Of a DNA stretch of 64,000 nucleotides, positions 51,724-61,439 are shown one piece after another; the stretch's first letter is position 1; each line of letters starts with the position of its first letter. The stretch lies in the NCBI GenBank assembly GCA_001770815.1, contig MESD01000124.1, positions 40,352 through 104,351 of the forward strand, written 5' to 3'. A program made the translations under genes and the position numbers. This DNA is from Burkholderiales bacterium RIFCSPHIGHO2_12_FULL_69_20. GTDB lineage: Bacteria; Pseudomonadota; Gammaproteobacteria; Burkholderiales; Burkholderiaceae_C. A model generated the notes under the pieces. That model was not told the DNA's origin. It did not search any database and saw nothing but the letters and a program-made list of their open reading frames with translations.

Positions 51724-51770
51724 ACCCCCTCGGGGGGCCGGGCTGGGCACAGTCCAGCCCTAGGGGGCTC
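51724..51770. repeat. GC-rich intergenic repeat with CCCCCTCGGGGGG core
   Basis: CCCCCTCGGGGGG is followed by GGGCTGG-N7-CCAGCCC and a CTAGGGGGCTC end. It shares its core with 24103-24143 and overlaps the end of the DUF6351 gene by two bases. Confidence 0.65.
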
Positions 51771-53964
51771 AGTAACGCCGCCAGGTGCGGTCCAGCGGCC
51801 GCTGGCTCACGCCCGGCTGCGCGTAGTTGCACACGCCGGCGGGAAAGATCGCCGCCAACCGCACCTGCTCGTCGGCGCTGAAGGCCACCGGCGCGTAATC
51901 GGCCGCATCGATGGGCTTGAGCTGGCACTTCAGCACGTCGTCGGTGATCGGTGCGCCGGCCACCAGCCGCGGCGAGAGGCCCTTGGCATACAGCGCATTG
52001 CAGGTGCCGCCGGTCAGCGCCGGTACATCGGCGATGCGGTTGCCGGCCAGGTCCCAGCAGGCGTCGGTGGCCGGCGCGGGTTTCAGCCGCGCCACCTTGT
52101 CGGCGCTGTGCGGCGCCGGGTCGGCGGCCAGCCCATCCAGCCACGCCGACATCAGCATGAACTGCTGCGCCACCACGCCATTGACCACGGCGCTCAGCCG
52201 CGCCACATCGGCGGCCGTACCGCCCAGGAACAGCGGCAGCTGCGGGTTCGGCAGCACCCACACCACCTGGTTGTCGGCGCGGCCGTTGGCCTTCAGCAGC
52301 TTGGCGCGGATCTGCACGTCGTTGTAGGCGGTGTGGATGTCGCCGGCGATCTCGCCCCACACCCGCGCATGCATGATCGGCACGGTGGCCAGGCCGCCGC
52401 CGCCCTGCACCACGCGGCCGCGCTCGTAGGCGCGCGCCAGCGTGCGGGCATCGGCCACGCTGCGCTGGGCGACGCGGTTGCCGTCGATGTCGTAGCCGCC
52501 GATGCGCTCGTTCAGATCGAGGAACTGGGTGGTGCTGATCTGGCCCTGGCGCAGCGCCAGCAGGCCGTACTGGATGCCCACGTTGTCGAGCGGCCGGTTC
52601 GCGAAGCCGGTGGCCGGATCACGCCCGAAGCTGTTGGCGTTGACGTCCTGGATGGTGCAGCGCGCGCCGCCTGGGTTGTCCACCGGGTGGTAGACCAGGC
52701 GCTTGTCGAGCAGGCCGCAATCACCGCCGGGCCCGCCGGTGGCGAGGATGGCGTCGCCGTTGCCCAGATCCCAGTTGTGGCAGGTGCTCCTGGCAAAACC
52801 CTCGAAGGCCTTGCGCACCGCATCGCTGGCCGGGTTGGCGAGGAAGTAGCGGTTCAGCAGCCGGCAGTCGGCCACCGATTGCGCGGTGCCGAACACGTCG
52901 GGGAAGGCCGCGTTTGGCAGGATGCCGTCGAGCAGGCCGGGGTAGTTCTGCGCGATCAGCATCTGCTGGATCGCGCCGCCCGAGCCGCCGTAGCCCATTA
53001 CCCAGCGCGGCACGCCGTAGGCCTCGATGAAGTGCTCCTTGAGCATCATCAGCCCCTCGGCCGACAGCACGTCGTTGGGGTTGAGCTTGTTGACATGCTG
53101 GGTCGAGATGATCAGCGCATGGCCCGAGGCCAGGCCCAGCGCAGCGGCGGTATTGCCCAGCACGCTGGTGACCTGGTTGATGCCCTGGTGGTACTGCGCG
53201 CCGGTCGACTCACCGAAGGTGAAGAGCAGCTTGCGGTTCCAGCTGGCGGGGTTCCATACGCCGGGTGCCTGCGGATCGTCGAGCACCGCGATGCGGTAGA
53301 TCGAGCGGTTGATCGTGCCGCTTTCCACCCGCACGATGAAGGGCACGCTGCGCCCGTCCACCATGGTGCTGGCCAGGTCGGCTGGGCGCGGTCCGGTGGG
53401 GTCAGGCAGCGGCACCAGCGCGCCGGTGGTGCTGCGGTAGAAGTGGGCTACGCGGGTGGCCACGCTGCACTGCGCATCCAGCGGTTCACCCAGTCCCGAC
53501 TGCAGCGTGCGGCATTCGAACGGCGTGAGCTGCGGGCCCGAGAACACCGGCCCCGTGATCGGGTGGTTGTTCAGCTGGATCGCCCCCGACACGCCCGCGC
53601 CCTTGCCGTGGCGGTGCCGCACTTCCAGCGTATTGGGGCCCAGCGCCAGGCCGCTGACCACGCCTTCGAGCCGGTCGCCGCCAGACACCATGACCGGCGC
53701 GATGCGCCGGCCGTTGAGCCAGAACACCAGCTTGTCGTGCAGATCGGGCGAGGCCTGCACGGCGATGCGTGCATCACCGCCGGTGACGTACTGCGGCGGG
53801 CCGGACAGCACCTGCAGCTTCAGCTTGCCGGCGTGGCCATGGCCACGGTCGTGCCCGCGGTCGTGATCCCGCCCGCGGTCATCGACATGGCCGGGCGCGG
53901 CAACCGCACCCAGTGCCACCATGCAGGCCGCTGCCAATGCGGCACGTAACCCGTCAATCGTCAT
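51769..53964 (-). CDS. Secreted DUF6351 / tannase-like alpha/beta hydrolase
   Basis: The ATG at 53964, preceded by GAGGAG, gives 731 residues. A signal peptide (ALAAACMVALGAVAAPG) is followed by a His/Asp-rich stretch (RGRDHDRGHDRGHGH) that could bind metal. A beta-rich domain comes next, then the alpha/beta hydrolase core with nucleophile motif MGYGGSGGAIQQ (GxSGG). Relatives include 3-hydroxybutyrate-oligomer hydrolases and tannase-like esterases, so an extracellular or periplasmic esterase is likely. Paired cysteines in the C-terminal part suggest disulfides. Confidence 0.85.
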   Translation of the reverse strand: MTIDGLRAALAAACMVALGAVAAPGHVDDRGRDHDRGHDRGHGHAGKLKLQVLSGPPQYVTGGDARIAVQASPDLHDKLVFWLNGRRIAPVMVSGGDRLEGVVSGLALGPNTLEVRHRHGKGAGVSGAIQLNNHPITGPVFSGPQLTPFECRTLQSGLGEPLDAQCSVATRVAHFYRSTTGALVPLPDPTGPRPADLASTMVDGRSVPFIVRVESGTINRSIYRIAVLDDPQAPGVWNPASWNRKLLFTFGESTGAQYHQGINQVTSVLGNTAAALGLASGHALIISTQHVNKLNPNDVLSAEGLMMLKEHFIEAYGVPRWVMGYGGSGGAIQQMLIAQNYPGLLDGILPNAAFPDVFGTAQSVADCRLLNRYFLANPASDAVRKAFEGFARSTCHNWDLGNGDAILATGGPGGDCGLLDKRLVYHPVDNPGGARCTIQDVNANSFGRDPATGFANRPLDNVGIQYGLLALRQGQISTTQFLDLNERIGGYDIDGNRVAQRSVADARTLARAYERGRVVQGGGGLATVPIMHARVWGEIAGDIHTAYNDVQIRAKLLKANGRADNQVVWVLPNPQLPLFLGGTAADVARLSAVVNGVVAQQFMLMSAWLDGLAADPAPHSADKVARLKPAPATDACWDLAGNRIADVPALTGGTCNALYAKGLSPRLVAGAPITDDVLKCQLKPIDAADYAPVAFSADEQVRLAAIFPAGVCNYAQPGVSQRPLDRTWRRY

Positions 53965-54098
53965 GTTGCAGTCTCCTCGGTTGGCCGGCCTGCGCAGCAC
54001 CGCCGGGCTGTCCGGGGGGTGGTTGCCGTGTGCAAGCCATTGGGCCCCGGCGGCGCCGCGCCCGTCAACACAGGGCAACCCTGCCGGGCGCGCCAGTC

Positions 54099-55028
54099 TC
54101 AGCCGCGGCGCTCCAGCAGCAGGCGCACCGCGCCGAAGGCCACCAGCAGGCCGGCCACCACCGACACGATGCCCAGCACCTGCAGGCCGGTGGGCACTTC
54201 GCCCAGCACCGGGATCGCCAGCAGCGAGGCCGCCCCCGGCACCAGCGCGCCGAAGAAGGCCGCGCGCCCCGAGCCCAGCAGCGCCGCCGCGCGGCTGTAG
54301 GCCAGCACCGCCACCAGCCCGGCGCCCAGGCCCTGCGCCAGCACCTGCAACACCAGCATGCCGGTACCGGCGCTGGCCAGCCGGCCCAGATCGGCGGTGG
54401 CCAGGAAGAACGGCGCAAACATCACGAAGGCCAGCACCACCACCACCGCCGTCACGCGCAGCGGATCGACCTGCCAGCGCCGCGACAAGGTGCCGAACAG
54501 GCCCCAGCAGGCGCCGGCCGCGCCGAACAACAGATCACCCAGCCAGGTGGCGCCACCGGCCTGGTGCAGCAGGCTGTCGCCGCCCGTGAAGACCAGGCCC
54601 AGCGTGACGAAGCCGGCGCCCAGCGCGGTCTCGCGGTTCAGGCGCTGGTGCGCCAGCCAGGCCGACAGGCTCAGCGCCGCCAGCATCTGGCAGGCCGGCG
54701 CGATCACCGCGCCATGCGCCAGCGGCGCGTAGGCAAAGCCGGTCATGAACAGCAGGCTGAAGCCCGGCCCGGCCAGCACCGTCAGCACCAGGCCGCGCCG
54801 CCAGCCGATGCCGGCCAGATCACGCCAGCCCCAGCGCCACAGCAGCGGCGCCATCAGCAGCGCACCCGGCGCAAAGCGCAGCAGCGTCAGGTCGCCCGGG
54901 CTCAGCCCGGCCTTGACCGCCAGCCGCGCCAGCACCGAGTAACTCGACCAGATCACCGCCGCCAGCAGGCCCCACAGCAGGCCCGCGGTCAGCGGCGACA
55001 GGGTGGGTTCAGCGGCGGGGCGGGGCAT
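54099..55028 (-). CDS. DMT-superfamily (EamA) transporter
   Basis: The ATG at 55028 (309 residues) is preferred to one 30 bases upstream. Two EamA repeats give about ten membrane helices, with GLLWGLLAAVIWSSYSVLAR near the start and the second repeat beginning near GDLLFGAAGACWGLFGTL. Members export metabolites or amino acids; the substrate is unknown. It is divergent from the epoxide-hydrolase-like gene. Confidence 0.88.
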   Translation of the reverse strand: MPRPAAEPTLSPLTAGLLWGLLAAVIWSSYSVLARLAVKAGLSPGDLTLLRFAPGALLMAPLLWRWGWRDLAGIGWRRGLVLTVLAGPGFSLLFMTGFAYAPLAHGAVIAPACQMLAALSLSAWLAHQRLNRETALGAGFVTLGLVFTGGDSLLHQAGGATWLGDLLFGAAGACWGLFGTLSRRWQVDPLRVTAVVVVLAFVMFAPFFLATADLGRLASAGTGMLVLQVLAQGLGAGLVAVLAYSRAAALLGSGRAAFFGALVPGAASLLAIPVLGEVPTGLQVLGIVSVVAGLLVAFGAVRLLLERRG

Positions 55029-55134
55029 GCAGCAGCGTACCAGCCAGACCGGCGGCACCGCGCACCCGGCCCACCACCCAGCCTGGCGGCGGCCATGAGA
55101 GGATGCTTCGACGATCGCTCCACGGACCCCTCCG

Positions 55135-56103
55135 ATGACCCCTCACTTCACCACCATCCCCACCAACGGCATCCACCTGCGCGCCGTGATCGAAGGCAGC
55201 GGCCCACTGGTGGTGCTGGTGCACGGCTTCCCCGAAAGCTGGTACAGCTGGCGCCACCAGATCGGCGCCATCGCCGCCGCCGGCTTCACCGCCTGCGCCA
55301 TCGACGTGCGTGGTTACGGCGGCTCGGACAGCCCGCCCGAGGTGGCCGACTACAGCCTGGCGCAGATCACCGCCGACGTGGCCGGCGTGATCGCGCAGCT
55401 GTCGCCCGACGGCACCGGCGTGCTGATCGGCCACGACTGGGGCGCGCCCATCGTCTGGAACACCGCGCTGACCCGGCCCGACCGCGTGCGCGCCGTGGCC
55501 GGCCTGTCGGTGCCCTGGACCGGCGTGCCGGCCGCGCCCTTTCTGGACACGATCAAGGCCGCCTTCACTGACAAGGGCCGCTTCTTCTACCAAGTGTATT
55601 TCCAGGACGTGGGCGTGGCCGAGGCCGAGCTGGAGGCCGACGTGCGCACCGCGCTGCGCAAGTTCTACTACGCGCTCAGCGGCGACGCGCCCGCGGGCAC
55701 CTGGCCCAAGGACAAGCCGCATGGCGCCACGCTGCTCGACCGCCTGCCCGACCCGCAGCCCTTCCCGGCCTGGTTCAGCCCCGCTGACGAGGACCACTTC
55801 GTCGCCGCGTTCGAGGCCTCGGGCTTCTACGGCCCGCTCAACCGCTACCGCAACCACGACATCGACTTTGCCTGGCAGCAGGCTTTCAAACACCACCGCA
55901 TCGAGCAGCCGGCGCTGTTCATCGGTGGTGATCGGGACCTGGCGCTGCGCATGCTGCCGGGTCTCAACCCGGTCGACCTGATGGCGCCGCACCTGCCGGG
56001 GCTGCGCGGCGCGCATGTGCTGCCCGGCATCGGCCACTGGACGCAGCAGGAAGCCCCCGTGCAGGTCAACGCCCTGCTGCTGGACTGGTTGAAGGGGCTG
56101 TGA
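55135..56103 (+). CDS. Alpha/beta hydrolase of the epoxide hydrolase family
   Basis: In this 322-residue protein the oxyanion motif is VLVHGFPESWYSWRHQ, the nucleophile Asp is in IGHDWGAP (about residue 101), the acid Asp in GGDRDLALRM and the His in GIGHWTQQE. The Asp nucleophile and HGFPE motif mark soluble-epoxide-hydrolase-like or dehalogenase-like enzymes rather than serine esterases. It lies upstream of the CoA-pathway operon and may take part in the same catabolism. Confidence 0.9.
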   Translation: MTPHFTTIPTNGIHLRAVIEGSGPLVVLVHGFPESWYSWRHQIGAIAAAGFTACAIDVRGYGGSDSPPEVADYSLAQITADVAGVIAQLSPDGTGVLIGHDWGAPIVWNTALTRPDRVRAVAGLSVPWTGVPAAPFLDTIKAAFTDKGRFFYQVYFQDVGVAEAELEADVRTALRKFYYALSGDAPAGTWPKDKPHGATLLDRLPDPQPFPAWFSPADEDHFVAAFEASGFYGPLNRYRNHDIDFAWQQAFKHHRIEQPALFIGGDRDLALRMLPGLNPVDLMAPHLPGLRGAHVLPGIGHWTQQEAPVQVNALLLDWLKGL

Positions 56104-56234
56104 TCGGACGCCGCGCCCGGCCGCATCCAGCGGTCAGCAAGCGCATGGTGTCACCCAGGTGTTAGCACGCGGCGCGGTGCCGCCCCACACTGGCCGCGCC
56201 CTCCACTGCTGTCCACGGCCCCGTGGAACCCTCC

Positions 56235-57212
56235 ATGTCGCGACCCTTTTCCGACCCCCCGTCACTGTGCGGGCCGCTGCGCCAGCCGCGCCAGATGCTG
56301 GCCCACCAGGTCTACGACGGCCACAAGTCGATCCACGACGATGACATGGCCGCCGGCCTGGGCCTGCGCGCCGGCCCGATCGAGGGGCCCACGCACTTCA
56401 GCCAGTTCGACCCACTGCTGCACGCGCTGTTCGGCCGGGCCTGGTTCGAGACCGGCTGCATCAGCGCGCACTACCAGACCATGGTGGTCGAGGGCGAAGC
56501 GGTGCGCGCCTTCGTGCAGCAGCCCGCGGCCGGTGAGCGTTTCACCCGGATCTGGGCCGAGAAGCGCGACGGCACGCCGGTGCTCACCGGCACCGCCTCG
56601 GTCGGCAGTGCGGCCGGCCAGGGCGGCCAGGTCGGCGAGATCACGCAGCGCATCGCCAAGCTGCGCCCGCCCACCCAACTGGTGATCAACCGCGATCTTC
56701 GGGTGGGCCAGCGCGGTGCTGGCAACCCCGAGCGGGTGCGCATGGGCTTCGACCAGCACATGGGCCCACACTACCCGTTCACGCTGGCCGACAAGCTGGC
56801 GGTGATCACCGAGCCCTGCCCCTGGTACACGCCCGAAGGCGGGCCTGCCTCACCCTGGGGCCGGGCCATCATCCCGATCGAGATGATCAGCGTGCTGCTG
56901 GGCAGCAGCATGGACCAGGCGGGTTTTCGCGGCCGCGGGCCGGCGGTGGGGTTGTTCGCGGGGCAGGAGATCCGGCTGATCCAGGGTCCGCTGTTCGTCG
57001 ATCACCCCTACGAGCTGGAGCGCGAGATCGTGGCGCTGAGCGAAAGCGCGCGCACCGAGTCGGTGTGGGTGCGCACCCGCATCTTCGACGGCGAGAGCCG
57101 GTTGCTGGTGGGCGAGATGGTCCTCAACAGTGCCACGCTGAAGGCCTCGTACGCCGCCTACGACGACGAGGCACGGGCCTTGGGCAAGACCGGCGCTGGG
57201 GACAAGGCATGA
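56235..57212 (+). CDS. Probable double hot-dog (MaoC-like) protein of a CoA pathway
   Basis: The ATG at 56235 (325 residues) is preferred to a GTG at 56223. No membrane segment is seen. Short motifs such as AGPIEGPTHFSQFDP and the pattern of two long strand-rich halves suggest tandem hot-dog folds as in acyl-CoA hydratases or thioesterases, but I cannot place catalytic residues with certainty. Its stop overlaps the crotonase start (ATGA), so it belongs to the same pathway as the crotonase and acyl-CoA ligase. Confidence 0.65.
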   Translation: MSRPFSDPPSLCGPLRQPRQMLAHQVYDGHKSIHDDDMAAGLGLRAGPIEGPTHFSQFDPLLHALFGRAWFETGCISAHYQTMVVEGEAVRAFVQQPAAGERFTRIWAEKRDGTPVLTGTASVGSAAGQGGQVGEITQRIAKLRPPTQLVINRDLRVGQRGAGNPERVRMGFDQHMGPHYPFTLADKLAVITEPCPWYTPEGGPASPWGRAIIPIEMISVLLGSSMDQAGFRGRGPAVGLFAGQEIRLIQGPLFVDHPYELEREIVALSESARTESVWVRTRIFDGESRLLVGEMVLNSATLKASYAAYDDEARALGKTGAGDKA

Positions 57213-58021
57213 ACACCCCCATATCCGTCCCCGAAGTGCTGTATGCGGTCGACGACCACATCGCCACCATCACGTTGAATGCGCCAGAGCGTTTGAACAC
57301 CATCAGCCGGGCGATGCTGGACGAACTGACCGCCGCGCTGTTGCGCGCCAACGAGGACAAGGCCGTGCGCTGCGTCATCCTCACCGGCAGCGGCCGCGCC
57401 TTCTGCGCCGGGCTGGATCTGCGCGAGGTGCGCGAGGGTGCGAACAACCAGGGCGGCATCAGCACCGCCAGCAGCCCCACCACGCTGAACCTGCGCAACA
57501 CCCCGCCCACGGTGCTGCAGGCGATGGACAAGCCCACCATCTGCGCCGTCAACGGTGGCGCGGCGGGCTACGGCATGGACACCGCGCTGGGCTGCGACAT
57601 CCGCATCATGGCGCAGTCGGCCAAGCTGGCGGCGGCGTTCGTCAAGCGCGGCGTGGTGCCTGAATCGGGTGGCACCTGGTTTTTGCCGCGGATGATCGGC
57701 TGGGCCAAGGCGGCCGAGCTGATCTTCACCGGCCGCACGCTCAGCGCGGCCGAAAGCCTGGAATGGGGGCTGACGAATGCCGTGGTGCCCGATGCCGAGC
57801 TGATGGACGCCGCCCGCGCCATGGCCCGCGAGATCGCCGCCAACGCGCCGCTGGCGGTGCAGGCCTCCAAACGCATGATGCGAATGGGCTTGAACGAAAA
57901 CTTTCCCGACCACGTGCACCACGTCTATCTGCAGCTGCTGCCGCTGTTCAAGACGCAGGACATGGCCGAAGGCATGCGCGCCTTCCTCGAAAAACGCACC
58001 CCTGATTTCAAAGGTCAATGA
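57209..58021 (+). CDS. Enoyl-CoA hydratase/isomerase (crotonase family)
   Basis: The protein has 270 residues, with oxyanion-hole segments SGRAFCAGLDLREV and VNGGAAGYGMDTALGCDI. The C-terminal helix ends EKRTPDF, common in the family. VVPESGGTWFLPRMIG supplies the Glu that activates water. It overlaps both neighbours by ATGA, forming a tightly coupled three-gene operon with the hot-dog protein and the ligase. Confidence 0.93.
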   Translation: MNTPISVPEVLYAVDDHIATITLNAPERLNTISRAMLDELTAALLRANEDKAVRCVILTGSGRAFCAGLDLREVREGANNQGGISTASSPTTLNLRNTPPTVLQAMDKPTICAVNGGAAGYGMDTALGCDIRIMAQSAKLAAAFVKRGVVPESGGTWFLPRMIGWAKAAELIFTGRTLSAAESLEWGLTNAVVPDAELMDAARAMAREIAANAPLAVQASKRMMRMGLNENFPDHVHHVYLQLLPLFKTQDMAEGMRAFLEKRTPDFKGQ

Positions 58022-59919
58022 ACATGGCTGAGACCAGCGCCGGCGGCAAGCCGCCCCCCAAGCCCCCGTTTCGCAAGATGAACTGGCTGCCGCGCGACAT
58101 CGCGGTGGAGCGCCGGCCCGACGGCGTGATCGTGCTGCAGTCGCGCATCCCGCTGCAGCCGTTTGCGCCGCACATCCCGGCGCTGCTGGCGCAGTGGGCC
58201 GAGCAGCGGCCCGACCAGACCTGGCTGGCCCAGCGCAAGGGCGCCGACCGGCAATGGCGCCGCATCAGCTACGCCGAGGGCAAGTCCCTGGTCGACAGCC
58301 TGACCCAGGCGCTGTTGGACTTGCAGGTGCCCGAGGGCCGCACGCTGGCCATCCTGTCGGGCAACTCGCTGGAGCACGCGCTGATGACGCAGGCCGGCAT
58401 GCAGGCGCGCCTGCCGGTGGCGCCGATCTCGGCCAGCTACTCGCTGCTCAGCACCGACCATGTCAAGCTGAAATACCTGTTTGCACTGGTCAAGCCGGCG
58501 GTGGTGCTGGTGCAGGACGGTGTGCAGTTCCAGAAGGCATTGAACGCACTGCAGGCCGGCGGCCAGCTCGACGGCGTCACCGTGGTGCAGGTCGACCGCG
58601 CGCCCGAGGGCATCAACAGCCTGGCCTTCGACGACCTGGCACGCACGCCGGTGACGCCGGCGGTGGCGTTGTCGATCGCCGCCATCACGCCCGACACCGT
58701 GGGCAAGCTGCTGTTCACCTCGGGCAGCACCGGCATGCCCAAGGCGGTGCTCAACACCCAACGCATGATGTGTGCGAACGTGGCCCAGGCCAACCAGGCG
58801 CGCAACTCACCCGGGCCGGGGCCGTCGGTGGTGCTGGACTGGATGCCCTGGAACCACACCATGGGCGGCAACGCTGTGCTGCACGGCATGCTGGGTGAAG
58901 GCGGCACGCTCTACATCGACGACGGCCGGCCGGTGCCGGGCCTGTTCGACGAGACGCTGCGCAACCTGCGTGAGGTCTCGCCCACGCTGTACTCCAATGC
59001 GCCCTCGGGTTATGCGGTGCTGGCCGCCGCGCTGGAGAAGGACGAGGCGCTGTGCCAGAGCTTCTTCAAGAACCTCAGCCTGCTGACCTACGGCGGCGCG
59101 CGCCTGCCCGACGACCTGTACGAACGCATGCAGGCGCTGGCGGTGAAGTACACCGGCCACCGCATCGTCTTCTACACCGGCTGGGGCTCGACCGAGACCG
59201 CGCCCACCTCCACCGGCACCTACTGGGAGACCGAGCGTGTGGGCCTGATCGGCCTGCCCTTCCCCGGCGTGCAGTTGAAGCTGGTGCCCACGCCCACCGC
59301 GCACATGTACGAGCTGCGGCTCAAGGGCATCAACGTCTTCCCCGGTTACCACGCCCAGCCCGAGCTGTCGGCCGCCGCCTTCGACGACGAAGGCTTCTAC
59401 AAGATCGGCGACGCCGGCGTGCTGGTGAACCCCGACGACCCGGCCCAGGGCCTGGTGTTTGCCGGCCGCGTGACCGAGGAGTTCAAGCTGACCACCGGCA
59501 CCTTCGTGCACGTGGGCGAGCTGCGCACCGACTGCATCGCCGCCTGCTCGCCGGCGCTGCAGGATGCCCTGGTGGCCGGCCAGGACCGACCCTGGGTGGG
59601 CCTGCTGGCCTGGCCGCAGTTCGCCGCCTGCCGCCAACTCATTGGTCAGCCCGAGGCCACGCCCGAGCAGTTGGTGGCGCATCCCACCGTGCGCGAGGCG
59701 GTGCGCCGCGGACTGAACGCGCACAACGCCACCACGCAGGGCGCCAGCAGCCGGCGCATCGCCCGCGTGCTGCTGATGACCGAGCCGCCGTCGATCGACG
59801 GCAACGAGCTCACCGACAAGGGCTACATCAACCAGAAGGCCGGGCTGACACGCCGCGCCGCGCTGGTGCAGCGGCTGTACGCCGAGCCGCCGGCCGACGA
59901 CGTCATCGTGCTGGACTGA
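58018..59919 (+). CDS. Feruloyl-CoA-synthase-like acyl-CoA ligase (AMP-binding)
   Basis: In this 633-residue protein the P-loop is LLFTSGSTGMPKAVLN, the aromatic pocket GWGSTETAPTSTGT, and the C-terminal ATP motif YKIGDAG. DWMPWNHTMGGN is typical of the feruloyl-CoA synthase branch. It would activate an aromatic or unsaturated acid to its CoA thioester for the crotonase and hot-dog proteins. The ferulate assignment is by branch motifs only; no vanillin dehydrogenase or demethylase is in the window. Confidence 0.88.
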   Translation: MNMAETSAGGKPPPKPPFRKMNWLPRDIAVERRPDGVIVLQSRIPLQPFAPHIPALLAQWAEQRPDQTWLAQRKGADRQWRRISYAEGKSLVDSLTQALLDLQVPEGRTLAILSGNSLEHALMTQAGMQARLPVAPISASYSLLSTDHVKLKYLFALVKPAVVLVQDGVQFQKALNALQAGGQLDGVTVVQVDRAPEGINSLAFDDLARTPVTPAVALSIAAITPDTVGKLLFTSGSTGMPKAVLNTQRMMCANVAQANQARNSPGPGPSVVLDWMPWNHTMGGNAVLHGMLGEGGTLYIDDGRPVPGLFDETLRNLREVSPTLYSNAPSGYAVLAAALEKDEALCQSFFKNLSLLTYGGARLPDDLYERMQALAVKYTGHRIVFYTGWGSTETAPTSTGTYWETERVGLIGLPFPGVQLKLVPTPTAHMYELRLKGINVFPGYHAQPELSAAAFDDEGFYKIGDAGVLVNPDDPAQGLVFAGRVTEEFKLTTGTFVHVGELRTDCIAACSPALQDALVAGQDRPWVGLLAWPQFAACRQLIGQPEATPEQLVAHPTVREAVRRGLNAHNATTQGASSRRIARVLLMTEPPSIDGNELTDKGYINQKAGLTRRAALVQRLYAEPPADDVIVLD

Positions 59920-60025
59920 CCGCAGCCAGTGGCGCGGGCGGCAGGCGATCGGCGGCCATGCAACCGGCGTCGTCGGCACGGCCCGATGTGGGACCATGCA
60001 GACTGCTTTCAGCCAGGAGTCCACC

Positions 60026-61429
60026 ATGCGTTTGACCTTCATCGGTGCTGCCCAGGAGGTGACCGGCTCGTGTTTTCTGGTCGAGACCGAGGGCCTGCGC
60101 TTTCTGGTGGATTGCGGCATGCGGCAGGGTGGGCGCGAAGCGCGCGCGCGCAACCTGCAGCCCTGGCCGTTTGCGCCGCGCGACATTCACTTCGTGCTGC
60201 TCACGCATGCCCACATCGACCACAGCGGCCTGCTGCCACGGCTGTGTGCGCAGGGCTTTCGCGGGCCGGTCTACACCACCACCGCCACGGCCGACCTGCT
60301 GACGGTGATGCTGCTCGACAGCGCGTTCATCCAGGAGTCTGACTGGACCCGCGCGCAGCGTGATCGTGGGCGCGGCCGCCGCCCGCCCGGCCCGGTCGCC
60401 GAGCTGCTCTACACCGTGGCGCAGGCGCAGGCCTGCCTAGCGCAGATCGAAGGCGTGGCCTACGACAGCGACGTGCAGCCGCACCCCACGCTGCGCTGCC
60501 GCTTCCGCGATGCCGGCCACATCCTGGGCTCGGCCATCGTCGAGCTCTGGCTCACCGAGGCGGGCCGCACGCGCAAGTTGGTGTTCTCGGGTGACCTGGG
60601 CCAGCCGGGCCGGCCGATCGTGCGCGACCCCACGCCCATCGAGCAGGCCGATCTGCTGGTGGTCGAATCCACCTACGGCAACCGCCTGCACCGCCCGCTG
60701 CAGCAGACCATCGACGAGCTGGCGACCGTCATCGAGGACACGCTGCGCCGGCGCCGCGGCAACATCATCATCCCGGCGTTTGCGCTGGGGCGCACGCAGG
60801 AGCTGCTGTTCCTGCTGACCGACCTGCGCCGCCAGGGCCGGCTGCCACCGATGCAGGTGTTCGTCGACTCGCCGATGGCCGACAAGGTGACGACGATCAC
60901 CGCGCACCACCCCGAGTTCCTCGACGACGAGACGCGCGAGATGCTGTCGGGCCGCCGCCAGCTGCCCGAGGGCCTGAGCCTGCGCTTCACCCAGAGCGTC
61001 GAGGAATCGATGGCGCTGAACCGCCTGAAGGCCGGCGCCATCATCGTGGCGGCCAGCGGCATGTGCGATGCCGGCCGCATCAAGCACCACCTGCGCCACA
61101 ACCTGGGCCGGCCCGAATGCGCGGTGGTCATCATCGGCTTCCAGGCCGAAGGCACGCTGGGCCGGCGGCTGGTCGACGGCGAGAAACACGTGCGCCTGTT
61201 CGGCGAAGAGATCACGGTGCGCGCCAGCGTGCACACCATCGGCGGGCTGTCGGCCCACGCCGACCGCGACGCGCTGCTGGGCTGGCTGGGCGGCTTCACC
61301 GCCGCGCCGCAGCGCACCTTCGTGGTCCATGGCGAGGCAACGACCGCCTGCGGCTTTGCCGAGACCATCACCGACCGGCTGGGCTGGCGCGCCGAGGCGC
61401 CCGAGCCCGGCAGCCACGTCGACCTCTGA
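60026..61429 (+). CDS. Beta-CASP metallo-beta-lactamase nuclease (Ysh1/CPSF73-like)
   Basis: The ATG at 60026, after CAGGAGT, gives 467 residues. Metal site motifs are THAHIDHSGLLP (about 64-75), RDAGHILGSA and VFSGDLG. The beta-CASP insertion has PAFALGRTQELLFLL and VDSPMA, and late His residues lie in ASVHTIGGLSAHAD. Bacterial members are RNA exo/endonucleases or DNA-uncertain homologues of RNase J/CPSF. It stands alone between the CoA operon and the arsenic genes. Confidence 0.93.
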   Translation: MRLTFIGAAQEVTGSCFLVETEGLRFLVDCGMRQGGREARARNLQPWPFAPRDIHFVLLTHAHIDHSGLLPRLCAQGFRGPVYTTTATADLLTVMLLDSAFIQESDWTRAQRDRGRGRRPPGPVAELLYTVAQAQACLAQIEGVAYDSDVQPHPTLRCRFRDAGHILGSAIVELWLTEAGRTRKLVFSGDLGQPGRPIVRDPTPIEQADLLVVESTYGNRLHRPLQQTIDELATVIEDTLRRRRGNIIIPAFALGRTQELLFLLTDLRRQGRLPPMQVFVDSPMADKVTTITAHHPEFLDDETREMLSGRRQLPEGLSLRFTQSVEESMALNRLKAGAIIVAASGMCDAGRIKHHLRHNLGRPECAVVIIGFQAEGTLGRRLVDGEKHVRLFGEEITVRASVHTIGGLSAHADRDALLGWLGGFTAAPQRTFVVHGEATTACGFAETITDRLGWRAEAPEPGSHVDL

Positions 61430-61439
61430 TCCTGCCGGG

